From Diploscapter coronatus (Eukaryota > Nematoda > Chromadorea > Rhabditida > Rhabditidae): a stretch of DNA of 64,000 nt. Under the pieces are notes generated by a model. That model saw only the letters and a list, made by a program, of their open reading frames with translations. It had not been told where the DNA came from and did not search any database. The stretch lies in NCBI GenBank assembly GCA_964036155.1, contig OZ038423.1:39509249-39573248 (forward strand). Reading direction: 5' to 3'. The position numbers were made by a program, and so were the translations under genes. Positions 12,501 through 25,300 of the stretch are shown here, piece after piece (the first letter of the stretch is position 1; each line of letters opens with the position of its first letter).

Positions 12501-14448
12501 GGCCGATGATTGGCCAAGGCTCTGTCCTTCCGATGATCCGCCAATCCCAAGTCCATTGACAACTCCAAGCGCAGCATGTTGGCTACTAAAATTTGACTGT
12601 TCATAAGATTTGGAATTCAGTAACAACTAATGAAATGCTGAAAATCTCATTGCAAAAAACAGTCTGAAAGTCAACTTTCTCTCGATCTCTCCCTTTACGC
12701 ACCCTGTGGACCACGGATGAGAAGCGTGCGAAAGACGTTGGATCACATCTGGTCGACTCTCCGAATCCAGTAGGAACTGAAACTTTGAGAGATTGCGATT
12801 TTGATTCCTCTGCCTCGCTTACTTTCATGTCATGGCTGTCGTGTTGTTGCTGTTGATGGGACTGCTGAATGAGTGCATGTTGCTGCAGCTGATGTTGCAG
12901 ATAGGGGTTGGACCAGTCTGCCGGAGACGGGACGGGCACTGGGGCAGCAGGCTGCAAGCATGGCCATGAAAGGTCAATCAGACAGGGAGATTACCTCCGG
13001 ATACAGTACCTGAGGAGGGAAGAACAACTGAAAGTGATGCGGGTTGTGATACGTCAACGGAGCTGGATTCCATTCGTGGAATGCTGCAGCTTCGCATGTC
13101 GGCTTGATCACCTTAATTAGTTGGTTGAAGTCTGGGTATACGGTAATGAGAAAGTTATGTGGGTGCGATAGCATGCAGATAAAGAAGAGATTGCTTCGTC
13201 GAGTGTTTAAGGAGATTTGTCAGGTAATTCATTTTACTGCTCAGAATTAATCCAGAAAAGTTACCCCATCAAATTATTTCGAAGTTTCTGTGAGTACAGT
13301 CAGATCTAGTGAGTCTTAAATGCGTATTCACAAAACTATTCCTAATCAATCAGTAGAAATGGTTGAAATTATATCGCATCACGAGTTCTGAATTTTTAGA
13401 TACTTTCAGAATACTGTAATGAATGATGAAACAGCATTTTTTGAAAAAAAAATCAAAAACAAGTAATATACTCAACGACCCGATCTAAATTGTTTCAATT
13501 CGTTATTGAACACCAAGAAATTGTGAACAGCTATACTGTAGAGCAGTGAGATTGAGCATTATATGAAACTAAAAGACGAAAGTGAAGATACGGTTGCAAG
13601 AAGATTTGATGATGGACGTGATGAAATTCGAGACCAAGTGCTTCTCGAGCGCGTATGCGAAGCAATTGCGAGATTGGGGGGTATTTGGAGGTGGTATGCG
13701 AAATCGAAATCAGCGAGGGGCGCATAATTAGGCGGTCGACGCACCAACAGCCAGCAACCCTACAAAGCCCCAGCATCAAAAGTACTGCATAATGAGATTG
13801 TTTAGAGATGCGAAGAGGGCCTCGATGCAATTTTTACGCATAAAATTGGGCGGAGTCGGCGCATTCAAAATTAACAACATGTAAAACGTGGTCAATGGCG
13901 TATATTAAGTGGATGGGCCTCGTGTTGTACCATTTCTGTCCTCCTGCTCTGCTTTCTTCTTCACACAACATTCCTATTCGCATTCATTTCACGTTCGTTT
14001 CACGGAAAATCGACCAACAAGGTCAGCGGCTCACATTTTCGCCTTTCTTATTCTTCTTATCGCGACAAAAAATGTTGCGATCTTCATGATCATAAATATT
14101 CCCTTCCATCACAATTTCGCCAACCCAGGAGTATTCTAGTGATCTATTATCTAATTCATGGCTATAATGTTACCTGGGTATAATTGACGCCCTCGTCAGT
14201 AGGAGCGCACAGGCCGGAGGAAAGCATGAAATCGTAGGCTTGTTGTTGCTGACTCTGCTGCTGCTGTTCCAAGGCGATCTGCTGTTGCCCGACTTGCACC
14301 GTATCAGCAATCGATTTATCGATCGAATCGAGGGACGGAATTTTGAATTGCAGATGAGGGAACGAGACGGACAAGGGGCAAGAAAGTAACTGGGACAGAT
14401 ATGGGATGCTGGATGACTGGGACTGCAGCTGCTGATGAACAGGGCGTA
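9580..14448 (-). CDS. ceh-6: POU class III homeodomain transcription factor (5' end missing)
   Basis: Nine exons in gene order: 14448-14174, 13111-13010, 12951-12823, 12776-12703, 12585-12370, 11724-11622, 11263-11129, 10817-10716, 9756-9580 (TGA), about 436 residues. The POU-specific domain starts at [18 protein letters not shown] and runs to [13 protein letters not shown]. The linker and homeodomain follow ([12 protein letters not shown] to [16 protein letters not shown]), with WFCNR in the recognition helix. SSDDLE before the POU domain, ADSTT after it and [11 protein letters not shown] favour class III (Brn/vvl/CEH-6) over class II. The N-terminal part is Gln-rich. Exons 12776-12703 and 12951-12823 are separated by a 46-nt intron. 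No in-frame ATG precedes the polyQ region; the acceptor TGTGCAG just upstream of 14448 shows that an earlier exon carries the start. I did not find that exon. As a nuclear DNA-binding protein, the family acts in neuronal, epidermal and excretory development. Confidence 0.88.
12058..12266. repeat. Inverted-repeat element in a ceh-6 intron
   Basis: The left end CAATGGCAAGAAAAG and GGAACC nearby are matched, in reverse complement, by the right end (CAATGGCAAAGAAAA, then TTTGGAACC). The arms are about 28 bp and imperfect, and the element spans 209 bp with no coding frame. It lies inside the intron 11725-12369, which splits the POU-specific domain. No clear target duplication is visible. Confidence 0.55.
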
Positions 14449-17400
14449 CTGCACACGGACAGACGACAAGAGACACACAGGCATGGAGAGATGTCTCTCC
14501 TCACTCCTCACTCCACAGCCCTCCCTATTGGTTGCATCTCCCCGCACTCCTGTAACTCCCCTCTTTCCGCTGCAGGCCACGCCCATCGCCTCTCCACTGC
14601 GTTTTCTTCTCTTCACGCGGCTCAATATGAAACTATAACAATTCGATGAAAAGTCGCAAAAACTACTGCAAATTTTAGGGGAAACTCATGACACAGCCAA
14701 AATGAAGGTGAAAATCGCGACCCCACCTAAACATATGCAGGATTGCTCGATTGGCGATTGGCGCTCCTTTTCATTCCTCCATTCCTATTCATTATGCTGC
14801 AGGGCCATCCCCAATGAGCCTTAACACAGACAGCCGCACAGACGCGCAGCCGGAGAGGTAGGCAGACAGACAGAAGACGGATTTGCATTGCAATGAATGG
14901 ACGAATCGACGATCGAGGGCCAATAAATGCACGCATACGACATAATTCGCAGCTTGATAAAAGCCTTACTTTCTGACTTGTTGACTGATGCTAACGACTA
15001 ATGAACGACTCACGAAAGCTCTAAGATATCTTGCAACTTATCATAACTTGAATGCCATCAGCATCAAAGAGCTAGGAAATTCTATTCCTATTCTCATATA
15101 AAAATTTTCGACGCTTCTCCCAAATTCTACACTCCTAAACTCTAATTCGTTGTCAGCATGTAGATAGTTCTTTTCAAATTCAATTGCGCTTATTTGTGTC
15201 CTTTATAATGGTGAGCCTAGGTTCTGAAATATGAATTATTTTAGTTTGCTTGATTTGGATACACACTGCCTGAAGATCTATTGAAATATTGCTTTCTCGC
15301 TATAATATCAACACCTCCATAATTCGATGGGTTTCTGTAAAATCATATTTCGGCAAAATCGAATCAACTTTCGAAATTCGAATGAAAGACAATGAAGTTT
15401 TCGGGTTTTTTCCTTCTCTACGTTTTTGATTGATCATTCAAATCTTCATGAATTGCTCTTTACCCATATTTAGCTTGCAGGTCTAAAATCCATAACGTTA
15501 TTTCACAAGTTCTCCTGTGACATTTCGATAATCTCATTGGCAATTTTACTCTATGACATCCTCAGCAGAATTTCAGAACAAATTCATTTTGTTACAACTT
15601 TATGAAACCTGTCAAATCACTACAATTCAATCAAGCGACAGGATGACAAATGACGATTGAAACAATGCTGGCCGGGTTTGAGTCCGGTTGCTGCTCGAAT
15701 TGGTTGGATTAGACTCCTTTCGACTACTCGATTTTGATCGGATTATGCACAGTCAACTCCCGCTTTCAGCCCGGAAACTCGCTATTTTGCATAGACTCGT
15801 TTTCAGATACTTTTTTCTCTGAAGAATGAGTTCAAAGTTTCATTTGAACCCTCTGATAATTAGTATAACATCAAAATTGTTCTATCATGCAAATAGTTTC
15901 AAGGTTAATTTGCACTCGAATCTGCAGCTTCATCAATTTATTTATTGCCATGTTTATTCTAGCATTTTCAGACGGCTAATCACATAATTTAGCGTTTCAC
16001 GATAACTAAGCAGCAATCTGTTCACTTAACCCAGTTATTATAAAGGCAGGGATTAAATTGTGGCGATAAATGTAAAATGCATGTATTCATTCAGTTTACA
16101 GAAATTATTGAATCCTTAGATGTATTTAAAAGTTGCACAAACATGCTCCAATGATGACTTACCCAGATTCAGCCTAGAATTCTGGTCAATTATGAGTTTC
16201 TAAATGCTTCTCTAGCTTATTCCGAAGAAACTATTTTAATCCAAATTCTCGGAATAATGCCCAACGATAGATTTAAAATTTTAGTGAGCTTCTTAACGCT
16301 TGAGTACAACTAAAACCAGATTTTAATCCTCAAATTATGCATTTGTTAGACTTTGAATTAAAACAAAGCTATGCGTCAGATTACAGAATGATATCTGAAT
16401 AACAACTCAAAATCTCCGGATCTTGTTTTGATCGTGAGCCTCAGAATTTCATCCAAACTCTTCACTCTCGCCTGGCATACGGCCCAAGGATTCGACTAAC
16501 CACTGATTTTGGCGGATTCCGGATTTTCACACACTCGGCTCATCAGACAGATGGCTGGCTCCTGGGAGGGCAATAATTGTGAAGTGAAAGAGAAAACGAA
16601 AGAGAAGGGGAGGGGGATAAAGGTGGCAGAAGGAATGAGGACCCTCAATTATTAGGAAAAGAAAACACCCATTAACACGGCCATAAAAGGGCATCAATAG
16701 AGAGCAACAGTTTAGACAATTGACACGAGGGCAGGATTAGGATTTTGACGGAATAGATTTAACGCATGATTTTTCCCTCGTTTTACGTATGCATAGTTTA
16801 TGATGATAAATGAAAGCATTACATAAGTAGATACAAAATTGAATATTCTTTAGTAGGACCGTCGAACGAATTATCGACTTCGACTCTTCTTGATCCTAAA
16901 TTTCAGGATTTTTCTTTCGAAAATATGAAGTTACACCGGCACAGAGCGTGCGGAATTCCAATTGCGAGATTTTTGTGTCATCGAAATTTCGATTTCTAAT
17001 CACAAGAAAATTCAGTTCCAATTCCGAATTTTCAAAATTGAAATCCAGAACAACTCGGCATCGGCTTCGAAGAAGAACGTTTTCTGAGTATTGCTTCGAT
17101 TTTCGATTTTAACTTTGCACCATAAAATTCACTTCAAGCTGCTCCTTTCTATAGCTATGCCCTTGTTTTGTTTCGAAAATTTTCTCATCATATTATTGAA
17201 CACTTATAACAAATTTATGAAGAATTAGTTAGTAAATTTCGAAGAATGCATGAGAAATAAAACGATACTAATGAAAATCGTTTGAAAGAAAAATTAAGAA
17301 AATTCTGTTATTATTCATCTCAAACGATGTGATTCCATACTAATTTGATTGTTCTATTGCATTGCATGAGATTACCCTTACAGAAGTGCTTGAATTGATT

Positions 17401-20400
17401 TGTAATGGAGCATGATTTAGTCCGCAAGACACAAATGCACTGAAAGCCTTGCACTGCCATATGAGCTTATGTCTGATCCTGCGATTCCGATTCCCTTTGT
17501 TTCCTGATTGTGTAAGACGAGAAACGGAGAAAGCGAGCCGAGAAGGGCAATCCTATCGGCTAATTTCCTTTCTCTGTCTGTTCTCTTCGATTCTCCCAAA
17601 ACCACTCAATCTGTTCCCACTTCCTTTGCTCTTCTGCGAGTAATTGCAGAGCAGATAAGCTTGTTTCCAACAGATTTTGGGAATTCAATGAATTTTTCAA
17701 GATTTTTGATGTTTTCAACAAATATTTTTAAGCTTATTCGAATATTATTTGTAATTTATTTAGTTTAGAAAGGAAAAAAAACTTCTGTGACACTAAATTG
17801 AATGCACAACACATTTGATATACACTGAAAATTTATTAGTCATATCTGATGAATTGATCGCTAAAATTAAGGAATTCTCAACTAATTCAGATGGTTTTAT
17901 TTAATTCGAGCAATTTGTATTCAAATTTTATCACAATTAGCATTACAGGATAGAATATGTTGAGAAATGGAAGATTTACAAAAGATGATAAAAATCATCC
18001 TCGGGTTTTATCTTGATTTATGTGCCAGTTTTACGTAATGTCAAAATTATCATGAATACCTGCATTTCTCATTTGACTCTTCTAAACACAGGTATCATCA
18101 AGAAGGGTGGAATTGTGTGCAGTTGAAATTCGCTGGAAATATGCCCTCGGGGGAAATAAAGACACGAAATGAGTGGATATATTAGAGGAAGTCATTTGGA
18201 CAACTGAGGGATATCGTATATGGAAAGGGAGGAATAGGGATGACGAAGAGAAGACAAGGAAGGATGGAAGGATAACAGAAAAAGAAAGGTTTATAGTGAG
18301 CGAGCATGAATATTTATGAGCTTTTTCGTTTTGTTTGGAATGGATAGGAATGGGCAAATCGAGGGATGAAGAGAGATGGAAGGAGGAATAGGTGAGTCCC
18401 TTTCTGTCTACACGTTGCATATCTCTCACACCATAAATGCTACCGGACAACGTCCCATGTCTTATAGAAAAATTAGTAAAATAGGGATTTTGACAAGATA
18501 AAAATCGAATCGGAATATCTTCGACTGTTAATCAACATGAATTGGTGCAGAAGAAGGCAACTCGTATTTAACGAGATGATAAGATGACGAGACTCTTTCT
18601 AATAAATGACAAGAGGTCGCGTGCTATGTTTAGGTTAAGGGGTGAGAGTAAGGTGAGATAGTAAGGGGAACGATAGATCTCGTCACATGCGAGTTTCTAA
18701 CAAGTGAAATCATAAATCTATCTTCTCTCATGATTTGTATTACTTCATTACTTTTTGCCTTCTTTTAACTTTTTCATCAGAGTAGTTCTGAAATAGAAAG
18801 ATTTTCCTTATTTTATCATAAATTTAATAAACTGAGCAATATAATCACTAACCTATTGTTTATTTAACTTTATCTTAATGCATGGAATTTCTTATGTTTT
18901 AGTTGGTAGGAGCATGTTAAAATTTCGATTAGAGTTAAACGGTGACAAATACACGACAAACATTCTGAATATGAAACCGTATCTTTGCATCAACATATTT
19001 AATGAAGATCAATCTTTCTTTATATTTATATCGTAAATACTGTAACTTGTTCTGACAAAGCAAATGATACATTCAAATAACAACACATTTCTTTATTTTG
19101 TTATTCTCATATCTATGACATCATGAATTCTCGAGTTTTCTCTTGCGCCTTTTCCGTCTTTCTCTGCTTATTCATCAGCTGTTTATAATCTGCAAAGCTG
19201 TCTGGAATACTGCATTGTTGTAGTCATACAAGGGGCAATTCGATCGACTTCCTTCAATACCTCTGCCCAGCTCCATCGTTCAACCCTTCAATCAGGCATT
19301 TCTTCAATCTTCCTATCATCTTATCACTGCCCTCTCCTCTCTTCTCTATATCCCTCTCTCGTCCATCACTCTTCGTTGTAAACTTCGAGCCGAAAGCCTT
19401 CAAATGTGAAAACAACTATTTTTTGAAGGCCTTATCCATCGATCGAAGTATCGATATTCATTTGGGTGGCTATTGTGAAATTTGTTTATTATCTGCTTTT
19501 GAAGGAAAGAATTTTCTTGATATTATGATGATGATATTATTTTCCTTCGTCAGTGAGTCATTATCAAATTATCTCCAGATGGTTGCTTAATGAAAGAGTG
19601 AATTTTCACCGTAATCATCTCATTTATGCTGTGATTTTGTATTCGCGGTTGTATTCTAAATTTTCCACGTTCTTATTCCCTCATTATGCATTGTCTGTAG
19701 ATCAGCCGATAGAACAGTCACTGTCATCTTTGCAAATTAGCCTACATTCTCCTGTGCACAAGTTACCATTTGCATTTTCATGATTTGAAATACCTTGGAT
19801 TTTCATTTCTCCTTGTGTCTCGAATTATCCACTAATCTTCCTTATCCCTCATTCGTTGTTTTATCTCTTAGCGTGCCTCGTCTTGCCTCTCACCTGTGTG
19901 GGCGAGCCTATTCTTAGAGGGAAAGTTGGAGCTGCTCTATCAGTGAGGCAGTCAGGCAGACCGCCTGCTGCCTGCTGCTGAAATCTGTGCCGTTGTCAGT
20001 TTCCCTTTTTCCTCTACTTCTCGCTATTTCCCCATTTCTGCGCTCCTCTGCTCTTCCCACAAAACTCTTCTCGAAGCCTCCCTCTGTGTAATGGACGATT
20101 GTGATTATAGCCTCAGGCATTTCCCCTTCTCTGTCTGCCTCTTTGCGTCTCTGCTATCCACCTCCTACGATATGCCATATCTTCTTTATCTTTTATCCCT
20201 TATCTCTGCTATCATCAAAGCTCCTTCCATCTTTCCACCCCTCCATCCTCAATTCACTGATCTCTCATTCTGCCTCGATTCTAATGAGCCCGTTCGCAGA
20301 TGTGCATCTACTCTGCATGCACAGGCTGAACGACATCAGTGTTCCTGATCGGCTTAGAATGTCTTCAGATTCTTTCTCATTTCTTTATTAGTTGATAAAT

Positions 20401-22389
20401 AGGTGCACTGTCAATTCGTAAGACTATGATCTCCGTGGATTTTGCAAAGTTGACAATGCTATATGAGATTTTGACGATGTATTCATATCTCTGACAAATC
20501 ACGTTAACTGTAGCGTCTGCGACTCGCAAGTGTATCAATCGTAGAATGCGCTATTATTCACCAACGTTAACGTCGCATAAAACAGCTCATTTCTTAAATC
20601 TTGGCAGAGATCATTCCATATCGAAAAGATCCCAATTCATCACATTCCAACTTAGAGTGAAAAGTAAGAGCACTATTTGACTACAGTCACTTGGAGTGAA
20701 GTACATTGATTCGAATAGACGTCAAAGCAGCAAGGAGTTATTTCGCTGCTTCTGTTGTAGTTAGATTAGAGTACTCTTCCAATTGATACATTTGGCAGTC
20801 GTAGACAATATCAAGATTCTTACAGAGAAATGTTTTCCATTAAATGATGGAAAAATATCGCGCTCTTTCTAATGAGGTATTTCTTTTCTCGATTTCAATT
20901 CGATATTTTTACGTTCTCTTCATTTTCGTCGAGCAATGCTTCATTCCATCTGTCCGTAATTCTTGCTTCTGATCATTTTTGGATGAAGATCAAGCTTTCA
21001 CCACAGATGATTTGTAAGGTGTGAGAAGAAGGAACTAACAGAATTAGTGAGAGATTCTACGTATCCTCAGTAAATTATTTATTCATGAAGATCGGCATTT
21101 GCAAAACTTTGAAATGCAACTATTTTCGTTCCACTCTATCTTGTTCGTGATCGAAGGAAGGCAGAAGCGCGCGATACGATTTCGAATATTACAGAATTAT
21201 TTATAATCACGGTTAAGAGATGGGATAGATACCAAAGAGTTCAGTTTGAAAATTCTATCGATATGAGCCTAGCATCGATACGGTATAGCACTTTAGCCAC
21301 GCCCACTGATAGTTTGCAATTATTAGGCAGAGAAAAGCACTTCGTTAATGAACATGAAAGAATGCGTTCATTCAATTTTCATGCATATTTTCGCCCATTT
21401 TGACTTGATTTTTTAAAAATATTTCTTATGACTTCCTAGAATTTCTACCAAAATTGCAGGATTCTGCAAAGTTGAGTGTAGGTAGAATAATTATACGTTT
21501 ATATCGTATTAATTTATTCAAAATAATGCTGAATTCTCAAATGAATTTCTGCAATTACAGTGGCGGCAGAATTTAGCATTCATATGTAATTTTGTAGAAA
21601 ATCATTCACAAGTTATCTTGAACTAATTCAGATCAAATCGTCCTATTTTTGCTGCCTGTTATTCTCATAATCTGACATCTTTCTTGCGAGTTGTTTCAGA
21701 ATTATTTGCTGTTGATGTTCAAAGTTATGAGGGTGGGCAAACTTTTTTCTTCTGCTGCATAATTATTTTCCCAGAAATTCTTATTGAAAAATAGCTGTTT
21801 CGATAATTAATTGCCCTTTATTGTTTGATTCTTGAACTTCTGAATCAGTATCTTTCCAAACAGCAAGACATCTATTGTTCATTTTATTGTGACTCTCATT
21901 TACTTCACCTCTGGACATACGATATCTTTACTGAAGTTTCAAAATCATGCAGCTTCAATTTTGTACTGAAATTTCATACGCTTTCAAGATTCGAACGATT
22001 TCGATGATTTGCGAAAGTAGGGAATTTCTGAATTGTTTGAAATCGATGCGTGAATCATAATGTTAGATTTCTTCAGGTGAAGTTTCAGAGGCGCAAAAAT
22101 TCTACGATTACAATGACTGCAAAAGTAGGCTCAAAATCATCGCGAGTTTCTGATTTTCTGGTCTCTGCATCTCTATTTCGGTTGTCGCTAATCTGCTTGC
22201 ACTTCTGTTTCCTTTCTTGGAGATATTTTTAACTCCCTTTTCAAACTTCTTGCGCAATTTCTCCTCCTGATACGAAATTTTTATGCTAATTAACTTATTG
22301 ATTCATTCGGTTTTCACTGTTCGCGTATCAATTGATTTTTACCTCGATAATTATTTGGAAGGAAAAAGTCACAAATTAGTTGTTTTCAG
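14449..22389. other. Gene-poor region between divergent ceh-6 and unc-87
   Basis: About 7.9 kb with no gene I can support. The neighbours are divergently transcribed, so it should hold the upstream sequence of unc-87 and the missing first exon(s) and promoter of ceh-6. The stretches around 18100-18450 and 19800-20350 are strongly purine/pyrimidine-biased and give long but unconvincing open frames. No tRNA, rRNA or CRISPR-like structure was seen. Confidence 0.5.
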
Positions 22390-22390
22390 A

Positions 22391-25300
22391 ATGCCGCCTG
22401 CTGAGGAAGACACGCCGCAAGAGGAGGCTCAGGGTAGGTGGAACTTAATTAATTTAGAAAATATAAAACTATCATTAGTTGCTAAAAAATCAACAGAAAA
22501 TTCGAGTCATGCTTTCCCTGGTTCCATATTCATTTTCAGGCAAATTTAGTATATTTTTACCATTTCATTAAAAGTTTCTAGACTTATTTACTTACTTTTT
22601 CTAATTAACATTCAACATTTTCTTCTCTAAACTCAACCATGCTAAACCTATTTCAATGAAGAAAAAGCACTAATCATTTGCGCAAATAATTGGAGCTGAA
22701 TGAAGTTGAAGCTCTCGTTTTTAAACGAATTTTCTTTCTCTTCTGATGCAATTTATAAGAGGATTACTGTAGCTACGATAAGAGTACTTATTGTAGGAAA
22801 TATAGATGATCGATAAATTTTAGAAAGATTGTTGAAATTCCTAAAAATCTGCTTCTATTTTATGTTTTGTTTTACCAACTCATCAACTCCATCGACTTTT
22901 TCATTCCTCGCAATAGTTGCCTCATATTTTTCCTTCCTCTCTCCTATCAACTTTATTTCCTCGTCTCTGTTTTATCCATTCTTTATCACTCTCCTCGATC
23001 ACTTCACTATTTCTCATTATTCTGCTTCTCCTGCCATCCACAAATGCCATGCTCCCTCTCGTTTATTTCGATGTGTAATGCCAATCGCTAGCGGCTCATT
23101 GGAAGAAGCCTGCATTCTCTCACTTTCTCGTTATTCTTCCAAAAAGCCGAAAAATAAGAAACGCCAAGTGAAATATGAAGGCAAAAATAGGGCCAAATAT
23201 CACACAGGAAATAGACAATCAAATCAGTAATTAAGAAAAAGGCTGCAGTGTAAGGGTTTCTTATGGCTTTCATCGACCAATCACTGTTATCGCTTTTTTG
23301 TTCTTTTCCCTATACTTCTTCTAGTTCCTACATCTAATGAAAAATACAGTCGATGACAATATAGAAAGTTTAGGTCAGAATACAGATAAATCTTGACAAG
23401 TTTATCATAATTAGAATTCGATAGGAAGGGACATGATCATTAAAAATATCATTTCATTCAAATGAACGTACATCAAATCACGCGCTTTCGTTCTATCTAC
23501 AAAAAATGTAAACTGCCCCCGAAGTTATGGGGTGAGTCAAATCGGTCGTGCTGATACCAAATATCAGATCAAATACTTTTAATAGCACAGTTTCTAGGAT
23601 TTGGCATCGAATTTTGATTCCTTCCTTCATATTGCAAACATTACCAAATGAAAATTAGCACACATTAATGTGACCATTAGCAATTTCTTCATTCACTGTA
23701 GCAGCAAGGCTTTGAAATGAGAAACTTCTGATTCAATTCTTTGCTTATTTTATTCAGCTTCGTTATTTTCATTTGGCCTTACTTCTTCCTCGATTTGTAT
23801 TCCTTCTTGTGGCGTTCACAAACAATATCAAAATATTCCGAGATAAAAAGTATCACGAAATATAACAACATGAAAAACATTGCTCAGGGATTGGCATTTG
23901 GAGAAAAGATGACTGCACGAATTTTCGTTTCTTACCCATCTCTTGCAAGTTTTTCCAAGCGTATTGAACTACCTACAGGTATTTGTCGAGAGAAGAGGGA
24001 AATGAAAATAGCTTCTCTGACTGACTGATCATCATGCCACTCGAACAAATAATGAGGCAAAGAGGAGGAGAGCTACAGGGAAAAGACGAAAAGAGAAGGA
24101 AAATAGGCTCTTTGAGTCGCAAACGAGTATTGGACTGTTCAATGGAGAAGAAGAAACAGAAACAGCGTAAGCGTAAGAAACTGAAGAATTGAAGAATAAT
24201 TCCCTCTTCTTCCAACTTATTCTACTCACTTTTCTCCACAATATTTCCCTGCTGAACCATCCCTGAAATCAAACAAACACGCCACTTTTTCGGTTTGATT
24301 CCTAAATACCTTCGCTAATCTAGCATTAGCATTTGCAAAAGTCGCTAAAATTACCTGAAAATTGAATAGAGTCATACAAGTCCACCAAGAATTCCTCAGT
24401 CTTCACATCCCTTGAGGCCAATTTGACTCCTGTCGTCTCATTTCTATTTGCTGTTTGATTCGCCCGCCCATTGGCGTGTTTACAATTCGCGCACTTCCCT
24501 ATCCTTCCATACTTCCCATCCTCATTCCCTTCATTCTCTCGTCAAGCGAAATTAGCTCCGCCCATTAAAACCGTGCATCGCCGCTAATCTACAGGACTCG
24601 ACAGAGCGTACGCCTGTCGAAGTAGCATTCTATCCCTATTTTCTAAATTACAAATCATCATAAATAATCAGCTATAATGTTGAGTTATACGTCATCCGTC
24701 ACAAACTTCTCATCCAGTAAATACGTGCAACACGGTGGACCAAATGGCGGAGCAGCGCCAGCCCAAGCAGGCCAAGGGTTTCCTCAACACTACTATCCCA
24801 GTCCCCATGAGAAGTCCCAGCAACAGCAGCAGCTCCCAGCCGGCAGGCCAGATCCGAACAGCAAACTGCGCACGGAATTGAGTCCTCGACAGGCGGACGC
24901 AGTCGAACGACACGCACCGCAACGAATCGCGAACGCTGCGCCCAAATCCACGACCACCACGATTCTCCCACAGACGGGTCGGTCTGTGCCCATCAAGGTG
25001 CAGCAGGCACCCGCACTCAAATTGGCACAGGGCAAAGTGCATCAATTCCCATCCGAACAGAGGGCAGCAGCCCAGCAGAGTGGCGGAAACATGCCTGTAC
25101 CGACGAAGACCGCGATAATTAAAGGACCTGCCACTGTGAATGTTAACATGACTGCCATTTCGCCCTCTGCTCCTGAGAACTACAAGGAATTAGTGGCTGC
25201 ACCGACGCCCCCAAAATCATACGGAAATTATCCGGAATTGACGAATCAGGCTCAACAGAAGCCATATAGTCTGCCTGTAAAGCCTGCCCAGACAGTCTCA

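Noticed and set aside
9580..14448. Assignment of the POU gene to ceh-18 (class II-like)
   Set aside because: The linker ADSTT...[12 protein letters not shown] and the SSDDLE entry to the POU domain are class III features, which favour ceh-6.
18082..18450. Minus-strand open frame of 122 codons upstream of unc-87
   Set aside because: It is encoded by a pyrimidine-rich strand, is dominated by Ser, Phe and Leu, and shows no domain or splice partner.
24699..25045. Three long open frames on the strand opposite the unc-87 long first exon
   Set aside because: They are shadows of a GC-rich, repetitive coding exon whose own frame is spliced in phase to the rest of unc-87.
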